Shown here: one piece after another, positions 50,215-61,400 of the stretch
Layout: every line of letters begins with the position of its first letter
How positions within the stretch are numbered: position 1 is the first letter of the stretch
Origin: Gracilariopsis chorda
Taxonomy: Eukaryota; Rhodophyta; Florideophyceae; Gracilariales; Gracilariaceae
Direction: 5' to 3'
Assembly (NCBI GenBank): GCA_003194525.1
Contig: NBIV01000002.1
Coordinates: 620,001-684,000 of the forward strand
Length of the DNA: 64,000 nucleotides
Notes under the pieces: generated by a model
Databases searched by the model: none
Told to the model about the DNA's origin: nothing
Seen by the model: the letters and a program-made list of their open reading frames with translations, nothing else
Made by a program: the position numbers and the translations under genes

Positions 50215-53200
50215 GACGTACTAGGAATCTAATGTCGCACGATTTTCTGGATAGGACAGTAAAACCGTTGTCTTCGATTTTGTTGTAGCACCACCTCTTG
50301 CATGTAGTGGTTGATGTGGTGGACTAGTTGTTAAATACTATGTTGATTTCGTCAATTATATGGGGACAGATCGCCTCCCTAGACTTTTAATTTAATGTCG
50401 TTGTGTCACCTGCTAAAAATAGAAGCCATAGTGGAGGCCTTCGGCTATGGGGATGTCTTTGAAACATTCCAAAATCTCCTCCAATCACTTTCTTGTGCTG
50501 CCGTGTGAGCAGAATATATTAAGCACTTACATGCCATGGACATTCTTTGTTCAAGGGACTGGACCAGAATTTCGTATTTAAAGGAAATGTGGAAGTCTTA
50601 TGAAAGAAGATTTAGGAGCTTGTTAAGCAGAGCAATGGCAGCTAAGGCCTCCAGAGAGAATCCGTTTGGCATCTATGGCGGGAGTGCGATTTGTGAAAAA
50701 TATTCGCAATGCCAAAGAAGAAAGATGAGATGGTACCACATTCTGAACTGTATTTCGTAGAAGTATCGCAACAGAGAAGGTTTGTGTGCGGATATTCCGG
50801 AAAGAGGTCATTTTGCTCTTTGGTTCAGCTTATTAACCTTTCAGAAGTGGCGTCCTTAACGACAGCCAATAAGAAATGTTTATGTATTCGGCGATATTAT
50901 TATTCTTATCATCTTCATCTTCTACTATAGACCAAGAGACTATTTCCACTTTTTGAGGTTGTAGTATAGTTTCTGCATACTGTGATTTATATCAGTATAT
51001 CTTTTACCATTGCGTGGAGTAGTGGATGAGCTTTTTGGTCTGTTCATGTTCTCAAGAGCTTTCCAGGAAAAGAATGCTTTGGATTAGCTAGGTGAAACCT
51101 GGGTACAACGAATGTTGGGCTTATCGGGTTGCTATGTTGATGAATCCATTCTGCTGAAGTCGAGAGCTTTGAAAACCTCTACCTGGAGTGCCATGTTGCC
51201 AGTTTGCTGTATGACTCCAGCAATGATCGTTTTATAGAATGAAGCTTGAGAGAGGTTGTTGATTTGGTGTTCATTGAGCAGTGGTAGCTGAGTGCTTTTG
51301 TTCAATTGCAGGGTTTGTGAGCTGCGTTTGCTATGCCAGAGATTTAGGCGAAATTGGAAAGGTTGAAGGGCTTGCCTTGATTGTGATGTGACGGTTGTGG
51401 GTTTTAGTATCTGTAAACATGGAAAATGGTACCCTTGATTCAGGCTTACAACGAGGTGGTTCATTATTGATCTTTTTACTAAATGAGAGAGGGCAGAGAG
51501 TGGCAAAGTTTTTGTCCTGCTCATTATGAACCGTTTCGTTGATTGAGATGGGGTTGGTGGCTTTTGATGCCGTGTGTTGATTGGTTTCACTGCAATTGCT
51601 GGCCACATTGGTTGTTTTTGTTGGATGTTAGTGATCTGTTTTCCGGTTTCTTGCGGTTTTGAAGGCATTCATGGTCTGTATCTTTCATGCAAACTGACGG
51701 TTCAGCTAGAATTTCATTTCTGAAATGAGGTTTTGTGCTCACTGGCGCACTTTCAAAAAAGGAATTGCGACCCTCCATGCGTGGGACCGGGTTACGTTTT
51801 CGGCCCATTGTAATACTCTTTAAAACCTAGTGCGTATAAGCCTCTGAGAGACACCTCCATCTGCTCGAAGGATTTGAGAGCTGCTTTAATGAAGTCGTGT
51901 TTGAGAAGGGTAAGTGTTCGAGAGTTACTTTAGTAGAGTCGTGTGTGAGAAGAGCAAGGGCGCAGAATTCCTGCTAAAATATACACATCTGTTTAGGATG
52001 CCATTACTTCTCCGTTCACACTGCGGTTCCACTCCACTCCCTTTACAGCATGTTCTAGTTTTTCCTCTTTTTGAACCAGGCGTTGAAGAATTGTCCCACC
52101 CGAGAACTCGTTTCCGGTAGTGACTGGTAGGGAAATTCCTTTTCCCGGCTATGTTCCCAAGTACACCAATCTGTTAGCGGATTTCCATCTATTTACATCG
52201 ACTTTTGGCATGCCGCAGATCTTGATGCGCTGCTTCTGTGCACGTCCCTTTTGGCCTTGGTCAGGGTCGAGGAAGAAGAGTACGGGTGAAAGGACAGCTT
52301 CTAGCGGTTTTCAATCAGTGGTGTTTGAATTCAATATCTGAGTCGGCAATTGAGCGGGCGGAGGATCATCACCAAAAACTTAATAGCTGCTCGGGCTCCG
52401 GTGACGTGCTCCACAGTGTGTAGTTTCCATTGCATCAATTTCAGCGTTATGTCTTAACAATCACTAGCCGAGAGTTTTGTGTCGTACTATTTCCATTTTT
52501 GCATCATATACTGACGGTTAGATGGCGTTTCCGTATCGAAAGAGTTGAGATCTTCGAAAGAGAGAGCAACCAATGCCGCAAGACATTATTGGCCACTCAT
52601 GAACTCAGAGCTCTGCTGGAGCGTGGCTAGAATGCTTTAGGCAGCTATATTCTTGTCACTGCGGGTTATGGTTGAAACATGATTTGCAGTCGCCGATTGC
52701 CGGGGCGTTGCTGATTAAATTTGAAGGCTCATTCTAACTCAGGTCGAAAATTGTGGTGAACGCAAGAGTAGAAAAATCCTATATGGCTCTGTTGGAAGTC
52801 TTCATTGAATGCACATGAGACTGCGTTAAATCAGTTAAAGAGGAGGCAAGAAGGACGCATTAGTAGAATGTATAGAAGTGACGAGTACTATGTGCCAAAT
52901 GAGATTGACATAAACGGTCGTCCGACTCCTGCTCGAAAGTGTAACTGGGACCTGGTAACGAGCAACTGTAGCGTATTTGGGGCAGCGAAAATCTTTTCTG
53001 AAAGAGTATAATATTTACCAGAGTCAGATGAGAAGCAAGGCATTTCTTTCAATCAAAACAGAGATGTGGTACTCCAATGAGTTAAAGAACAGAAAAACAT
53101 TGAGCAGATCACTTCTGACGTAAGCCTTACATAAAGTAGCTAAACGTTTTTATGCATTTGGGTTGGCAAAGAGCCAGAAAATGCTGCTGGTTTGGCCTGA

Positions 53201-53299
53201 TGAGCATTTTGAATGCAGTAGTGCTCGGTGAGCGTGTGTGATCTGACTGAAAGCGCAAGGCTCTAGATTTGTTGTGGGTTTTCGCTCTGAAACAATCTA
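50215..53299. other. Unassigned repeat-like sequence
   Basis: No domain recognised on either strand. Minus-strand frames at 51132-51808 are Ser/Asn/Gln-rich and overlap in two frames, suggesting a frameshifted element-type ORF. A plus-strand frame at 52805-53011 is basic and unrecognised. Probably retroelement debris. Confidence 0.3.
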
Positions 53300-54345
53300 T
53301 GAGCTCTATGACATGTGGCAGTATGAGCGCCGAAACTGCCACCGGTCTTGCAAAATCCCCCTTCCAGTACCGCAAGACGGCCAGCGCGACGATGACAAGT
53401 TCACGAAGAAGGAGGGTTTAACCCCAAAACAACATGGATATGATCTTCGCCGCCCAACTGACGTTAGGGCCCATATACATGTAGTGCAATGCCCGGAAGT
53501 GGGAGTGCATCCAAAGACGTTCGGGATATTTCCTCGTTAGAGGTGAGCCCAGTTGGATAGAGCCCTCTCAGGAGTGGCACGACTATGTCAGGTTGTAAGC
53601 CCGAGGCCACCTGTCGCGATTTGCGCGGGGAGGTTGAGGCAAGAATCGGGTATCCGCAGGAGCGGTGTATGGTGGTGGTCGTCCTCTAGAGAGGTGAGGT
53701 TTCCACGTTAGTGGCACGAGCGAACACGAGCCGTGGGTAGAAAGAAAGCCACCCTGTAAACGGAAAACGAAAGGGGGAGCTGAGTCACGAGTGTCGTGAC
53801 GGAGACTAACGGCAGTGCCAGTAAATAAACCTTATACAAGGCGAACACCAAGACAGCTGGAATAACGATCCGAATACTCGGGTCCTTTAGATAGGCAAGG
53901 GGGTTAGACTTCCCATATGCGACGTTGCTTCCCTCCAAATAGGAGTAGAGAACACGCGAAGGCAGTGAGGTCTAGAGCCAATTCCCCAGGTTGGGATCCC
54001 TTGTTGGGGAAGGAGTACTGGTGCGACGGCAACCCGCCGGCGCACTACTTACTAACCATCTCAGAAATGGGTGTAAAAATAATAAATAGAATTAACTAAA
54101 TTACTCCACTTTGGGGGTTCCTGCCCACTACTGTGGCCAACCGCCAATTGATTCTTCCGTGTCCCACGTGTCAAACCCACTATTAGCGGTTGTAGTTCAT
54201 GCAGTGACTACATTGCCGAAACATTCGGGAAATCAACCAAGTATCAAGAATCCCTCTCTGAGGGCATTGCACTTCAATAAATTCCATTCTCGTACCTTTA
54301 CTTGCTATTTGCTTCCGATAGACGATGGTTTTCAGGCGAACTAGT
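53300..54345 (-). repeat. Long diverged repeat, copy B (LTR-like)
   Basis: The minus strand is collinear with 45960-48100 (see copy A) but lacks about 1.05 kb present there. Clear blocks include 54140-54160, 54050-54070, 53640-53660 and 53495-53560. The two copies are in inverted orientation about 6 kb apart. Confidence 0.6.
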
Positions 54346-57199
54346 TTCTTTGGAAACTTAAGATGACCGACGCCTCGTGTATCATGAGCAAGCTCGGTAA
54401 CACCATGCCGTGCCTTCGAAATGATTCACAGACAGCAGCCATAAATCATACGATGGTTATAAGCTCTAAGAGGAAAGAGATGTTTCTCGATACGCGTCTT
54501 ATGCTCAGTAGCTTGGGTTCACACCCCTTTTAACGCCGGAAATATGTTAGGAACAGAGATGCAGTGGCTGAAATGGTTGGAAGTTGATGGTGATGATCCG
54601 AGTTAGTCATTCGGAATATCCAACGGGGTTTATATAGAGTTTCTAGTGTAGTTCTATGAGTGCCACTATTTGATGAGAATTCGTCTGAGTTAAACGGTAT
54701 GACGCTTGGTGTTCGTGCTGGCCTCCGTATGCGACTGGTTTACCGGGTTCAATGCCAGATCTAGTCGTTTGATGACTTGGCAAATTCCACAAATGCTGAT
54801 GAATTGTCATCAGACAAGGTCTTGATGTTCTGGCTTGGATCCAGGGTGCCAGTGGTGACTTGGCACGACTCCCTCGGGAATCTTCCATGACCGTTCGATC
54901 CCTGCTGTACCGTGAGAAGTGTCTGTCAACGTTGTGAGAAGTAGGCAACGTGTACTTTAGATCCAATATGTTCACGTGGTCAACCAAGACTTCTTTAGTA
55001 TGAACGTGTTGACATGTCATATTGACAGGGTGTCACGAAGATGTCAACTCGGCTTTGAGGCCAGTTTGACAGGGCAAATGGGTAACCGATTTCTTCAACC
55101 GATTGAGTAAAATAAAACTAGATGGTTTTTGCACGTTATAACTGGTGCTAGAGCCGACAATATTCAAAGAAAGGTAAATAATAACTAATTCTAACAAAAT
55201 TTTGTTCCTATGTGAATATATATGGCATACTCGGTAATCTTCTTCTACAAAACTGAGACCATCGGGGAAGGAGAGAGCACCATTGAGCTGTAAGTTAGCT
55301 GTCAGATTTAAGACAAGGAATCGGCTGGAACATGGACCCCGAACTTGTGCAGTCTTACCTACAGAGAACAGAAATACGCTGCAATGGCCAACCAGAAAGC
55401 TTCACGTCGAGTAAGGTGCTTCTTATTCAAAAAGTGCTAGGCTTACTGATTATTGTAATGACATAAGGGAAATAGGCTTCAAGTGGACTACAAAATCGCA
55501 CACGGGCAAAGATGAGACCGACTAATTCACGTCAATTGACGGTATGATGCAGTTTTACCTTTATCAAACGGCACGAAATATACAAAATTGGACGCTTGCC
55601 GTTGAAATCCTCACACTGGGTGACATTAGCACCCACTGGTGTCTGGAAGGGGTCTGTTTGAACACGGAAAGAGGGGCACGAGTAGCGAGCATAAGCATCG
55701 TAGAAGTGACTGGACTAGACTTCGAAGAGCAAAACGCTACATTGGCCTCGTCACTTTATGCTCCAATACCGATACCTTTCTGCCTTGGACTAGTCAAATA
55801 GGCCACACGTGCAAAGACCTAGAGCTTTGGATTGTAGAGCAAGTGCACAAAACCAACGAAGCTACGAAGGTTCGTTAGAGCATGACGTTTAGGGGATTCA
55901 GGATATCACCACCGTTTCGTCAGTGCGAACGGGAATGCCAGTTGTGACTAACGACAAGCCCCAGAAATTCCGTCTTAAACTTAAAGATATCACAAAATAA
56001 AAAGCATACTTAGGCCGCAGGCAGCAGTGCGCGCCGCACCAAGTGTTAACAAAACTTATCTGCAAAAATTTTTGTTATACCAATACGTGTGCACTATGTC
56101 AAATGAAAAGTACCTCTCTTCAAAGTTTGCAGCTTCCTACACAACATGATTTTTGATCCTAGAGGCATCAAATGCAGATTTTGCACCTTTCAGAGCTAGT
56201 TTTCTTCATTATGAAGCACTAATACGTCATCAGATGTTCTGACATGCGAATGTCCAGTATAAACTTTACTACGGGGAAAAAAATTGTTCTACACTCAATT
56301 ATCATTTTCTAGCGTTTTTCCCTGCGCTTTATGCACCGTTCCTTCAAATGCCAATCTGATTGGAAAATATTGACGTCTTCATTTCACGTCCCCAAACTAA
56401 AGGAGAAAATCAATGCCGTGCAAGAAACAAGCTTTCTTGATTTTCTCCATGCTCGTCAAGGCTTGAAAGCCGAGTCAAACTGCGAGAGATGCTTGTAACG
56501 ATAAAAACGTTTTCATGCAGCAAGTTGACATAAAGTTCATTACAAATAACCATAACAGAAACACTCAAGTTCAATTTTGAATGGCGCTCCAGAATTCCAG
56601 TTGAAGCATAGTTGTGGGTTACCTCAATTCTAGTGATACTACGTTTGTGAACTCCTCCATCGTCTGAACCTCGATGTGTAGCAATTGTCGTTGCAGAATT
56701 CAAGTGAAACATTTTTCCCTGGAATAATACAATGCGTTTACGTTATGTTCGTTAACTAGTTGATTGATTGGCGCAGGAATCAATCTGTTGAGCTTGACAT
56801 CTTTTTTTTTCGTTGTAAACCATTTCCACAGGAACTTCTATGCTTCTTGTATATCAGATTTAGACCTGAGTGCAAAAGTCGTAAGAAGAAAAAGCTTTCA
56901 TTTTTGTTCAATCTCTCAGACTCTCTCATTCTTTTTTTCGGAGTGTACTTATCTCATATCTATTTTAAAAGATTCACTTTTTGGCTTATTTGAGATCATC
57001 ATATTGCTCTTGTAACCTTCGCTTGCACTTCGAATAAGAGTTGCAAAGTATAGCACCTGGGTCTTCTACTCATTGGCGTTTGCGTTCTCTGATATGTGCT
57101 TTTGACAAAATTATGGTGAAGGGAAAGATCATTTCTGGTAAGCTGACCACCATGCTTGTCCGAAATCTGAATGATTCTTTGAAGTACTTATTTCCTTCT
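54346..57199. other. Unassigned sequence with a possible tRNA-Met-type primer binding site
   Basis: TGGTGCTAGAGCC at 55143-55155 matches 10 of 13 positions of the plant iMet primer-binding site TGGTATCAGAGCC. The preceding few hundred bases could be an LTR, but no second copy is in the window. No domain-bearing ORF. The right end (56.4-57.2 kb) may contain further decayed Helitron sequence on the minus strand. Confidence 0.3.
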
Positions 57200-58406
57200 T
57201 TATGCTGTTTCATACTCAGTTCTATCTGGAGTCGGAGTTCTTTCGTTTTTTTCAATAATGGTTTTAGGATTTATCTCTTGTTCAAAGGAAGTGCTGACCA
57301 AGTAACGCAGCTCAGCAGAACTTGTATGGTATCTTACTGCACCGTCGAAAACTATTTCGTGCTGGTCACCATAGATATAACGTCTACGGGCTACTGTCGC
57401 TTCTCTATAGGTTGAGTACAATTTGCTTCCAACACATTTCGGGTCATCGGAGAACATAAATGCAGAGCTCATGAGCAGTATTCGATTAGAAACCATTTCT
57501 GGGTTTGCAAGAGAAGCAAATCTAATTCGAGTCCCAGTTTGACCATCTTCAGAACGCTGCACGACGTATATTCGTGGACTTCTTCTATCCCCAGTAGATT
57601 CAGACTCTGGTACAAAGCGATGTAGATTATCATATACACGAACAGTCTTGTAGTATGTCCTGAAGTCCAAATTCGTATACTGGGATGAGCGTTTAAAATA
57701 CCTTTCCAACACCGAGGAATGTAGACTTCAAGGCAGTCTTACGTTTCAAAGCAAAACCTTTCACTCTTCACAGATTTTTATGTCACCTGCTTCTACAGTT
57801 AGGCTGATGCAAGCATGCCTAAAATGGAAGAGGTGCCATGACTATTCAGTGGCCCCAACCACCATTGCTATCATGTAGACCTTGATCTCTTTGGAAGTAT
57901 GTCACTCCTTTCAACCCATTTGCTTTCCATGCGACTTGATAAAACTACATTCAGGTCTTTGGAATTCTTTAAAGCATGCTTCATCAGGTGTGCTACATCC
58001 TTGCTATCTCGGGTTCTTCCAACATTGATGTCAGTGTTGTATTTCAGTGTGAGATCCGGGTTGTACGGAACCACTTTTAAATCTTGAGTTCTTCTTCTTC
58101 AATAGTTTACTCGACTTTTTTAGTAAATTATCGTTGTTTTAGGAACGAGTTCTTGTCAATCCTACCACATCAGCACCTCTCGCCAAAGTTATGGCCACCA
58201 CAATTTGGAAAGTGTCTGTGCGTATTGAATTTCTTCTGCAGTGTTCCAAATTTATGGTGTTCAGACGAGTCACTCCAATGCAGTTTGGTCATGATCAAAT
58301 TTTCAATGATCTCAGTATCATCAATTACGCCCCCACTCTGATTAAAGAAGAAAACGATTATGGGCATTATTGTTCTGCTGGTACTCAAATGTGGTGGCAA
58401 TCTCAA
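57200..58406 (-). pseudogene. Helitron-type replicase/helicase relic
   Basis: Minus-strand pieces lie in Helitron order. 58406-58170 has a segment (VIDDTEIIENLIMTKL) resembling the region after the HUH motif. 58074-57871 begins VVPYNPDLTLKYNTDINV, the hallmark VVPYNP-x-L-x-x-KYN-x-x-INV of Rep-helicase proteins. 57712-57200 has TYREATVARRRYIYGDQHEI and ELRYLVSTSF, resembling the linker before the PIF1 helicase. The pieces are separated by stops and shifts, and no helicase Walker A was found, so the copy is dead. Terminal TC and CTRR-hairpin ends were not identified. Confidence 0.65.
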
Positions 58407-61400
58407 CGCATTTCAAACCAATCACATCTTCAAAATCATTCTATAAGTACTCGATTTCTGACCTTGTACACTGGTTTTACACGTTTGCCATAAGATCTCG
58501 CCTATCAAAAGGACTGCTTCAATTTCCCTGTAAAGCAAAAAATCTGATGTTCTCGGTGACCATACCAAGCCTTCTCCTAACGTCCCCCCATATAATCATT
58601 GTATCTTTGGCAAAAAGCGTCCAAGAGCCTATTCGACCAACCATGACTTTCTTGTCTCGAGTGTGCCAGAGAGGTTTTTCAAGTACCTCGAATGAAGCGT
58701 TTACCGGGAGGGTAGAGTTGATCTGTTCCAGTGTGGTGTCCAGCCGACAGCTTACGTCCAGCCATCATTCTCACTTGTTTTGTTTCCAAGTAACAAAGTC
58801 TCAAATATTCAATTTCTCTACTAGTACGAAATAATCATCATTGAAAAGGAGTGCTAGAGCTCAGAAGCACATTTATGTATACAGTCTTCGCTTAGAGTGC
58901 TTTGCTTACGTTAGACTCCGTTTTTTCTCGGTTGTTCGCATCTATCGATGAAATATATGCTGCTGTATCATATTAGGCATGAGCCTTACCGTAAGGCTAG
59001 AGCAGTGGGAAGGCCTTTCTCCCGTCTTCCATTGAATCAGGCTTCAAATGCTTGTACTCGACCACTCGGCGTCTAAGATTTCACGTTTTTATATGTGATG
59101 GGAGTCTTCTACACCATCAGGTGAGCAACTGGGGCCTTGGATCTGAGCAGTCTATTTGGAGTTTCGAGGAAAGCCTCCATGGCCAGGTCGGCGTTTTCTG
59201 TTTTCTGGTAAAGGTACCGTACCAGAACGTATCTCGACTCCTTGAGATGAGTTTGGTATGACTCATCTCGGCCCGACTCATGCGCTCTTCGATAGCCAGG
59301 ACAATTATTGCTTGTTGGAGGAGTTCTGCGCAGACGTCCAGAGCAGAAACCTCCACGCTTGATCTCCTCCGAACCTTTTCCTCTGTTCTGAACAAATTCT
59401 TATTCCTTTGTCGGACGATGTCTGTTCTTGGTTGCAAAAGATCATACAACGTCGGAATAAAGTATAACATATTCAGGTTCGACAACATTGTTCTCGTAAA
59501 AGAAGAAGCTAAATCTAGTGATTTAAGGCTCGGAAAATCGTCTGACACCCCATACATGTATCGCACTTCCTGGGGTGGAACAAAAACCTACAAATTGCCT
59601 TGAAGTCCAATATATAACGGAACTCTATCCCGAACATCCTTTGGATCCATGAATTTTACAACGGATGCACATAACAGATTCAAATATGGCGGTAGGGTTT
59701 GCAAAGAATGTAAGCAACATATTTCTTCGAACTACGAATTGATATGCAATGGTTTGAAAGAAAGTCGAAGACATCTGAACTTTCTTCAATGACATATCGT
59801 TCCGTCCGTCTCCACACCGTGCTGAACTGCGCCACAGTACTTGCTCACGCGAGTCCAAAGCATCCATCCTGAATCTTGTAAAGTACATCAAGGTTCTCGA
59901 CGCCCGCTTGCACGGCACAACCAATAGCACGTTTAAAGGGTGGCAGTGCCCGTTGGGTACTCCTGATTTGAAGAACGTGGACCCGCAAGACCTAGAAAAA
60001 TACTTTCTGCATTTGCACACTAGACATATGTCACTCCACGCTAAACGAATTGATGAGTTCTTCCATCAAAACACATGAACTTCGTATCCCCTGCACGTTC
60101 ACTACCGGAATAATAGAAGGAGTTCAGTTACTGCTCTTAAAAAGTCTGAGGTTTCATACAACTCTGAAGAAGCGCGTTCTGAGTTCTTAAATACACCTGA
60201 GCAAGGGTTTGTTTTATGTTTCCATGCACAAGCTGTATACTGTTTACTGGACGACGACATGCTCCCTATAAGAACACTTTTGCGCCCTGTGAACTGCCGT
60301 TGTAGTAAAAGTTTTAGGGTTCGCGCACTCCACTTGCTTCCGAGCAGAATTCCTTATACCCTCCGAGTGGGCACCTTCGGCATAAACATTCACAACTCTT
60401 TCAATTTCTAAATGTGGCGCGAATTGCAAATAGATGGATGCTTCTTTCAAGGAATTTTACTCGGCATGTATATTGATTGGAAATTGTATGCTCAGCACCA
60501 CATCTGTGTACCACATGCGTTTCATAAAACTTCCATTTGGAAACTTCGAGTAGACGATAGTAGCAGAGATTACGAGACATCCGGATGACACCCATTTGCT
60601 TTCATGCGTCATCCACAACAGCCCTTCACTGTCTGAATGCACTCCTCTTATTCCAAAAATTTCTTCTAAAGTTCCACCACGTTGTGACGGCCGTCAATGC
60701 AAAGAACTTGTTTTGGATGCAGAAGACAAAGAGCGACTCTGAAATGAACGTGCATGTGAACGCCATCGTCTCGGCCATTTAAGTGGAGAAATAGAATTGG
60801 AACATATTAGCAAGTATGCTATTTACTGTTATATTTAGTTACTATTTACCTTTTTCGGAGTATATATGGCTCCAGCATCAGTCACTACAGTATTTTTCAC
60901 CTCTGTCTATTCTAATCGACCTCCTGCAGAGATCAATTACGTATTTGCAACTTCTACCTTGCCTCAAAGCCAAGTTGATACCTTTTGTGAAATACCATCA
61001 ATATGAGAGGGCAACATGCTTATGTCACAGACGTCCTGGCCCATCACCTGGACAACGTTTGCTCCGATGTACACGTTGCCTACTACGTACAACGTTGACA
61101 GACACCTCACACGGTACAGCAATGATCAAATGGCCATGAAAGATTCCCGAGAGACCCGTGCTAATTCATCATGAGCACCCTGTGTTCATGCCATATCATC
61201 AAGATCCTGCCCGTCGCTGTCCTTTCCCAACTAATATAGTAGGTCATCCCCGCTGGTGGAATTCTTAAAGTCATCAAAATACTAGCTCTGGCACTGAACC
61301 CGGTAAACCACTCACATACGGAGGCCAGCGACAAGACCAAGCACAATGCAGTGAAAGTTGGATTATTTCTCATCGACTCGTGGCCCTGATCGAACTTGGC

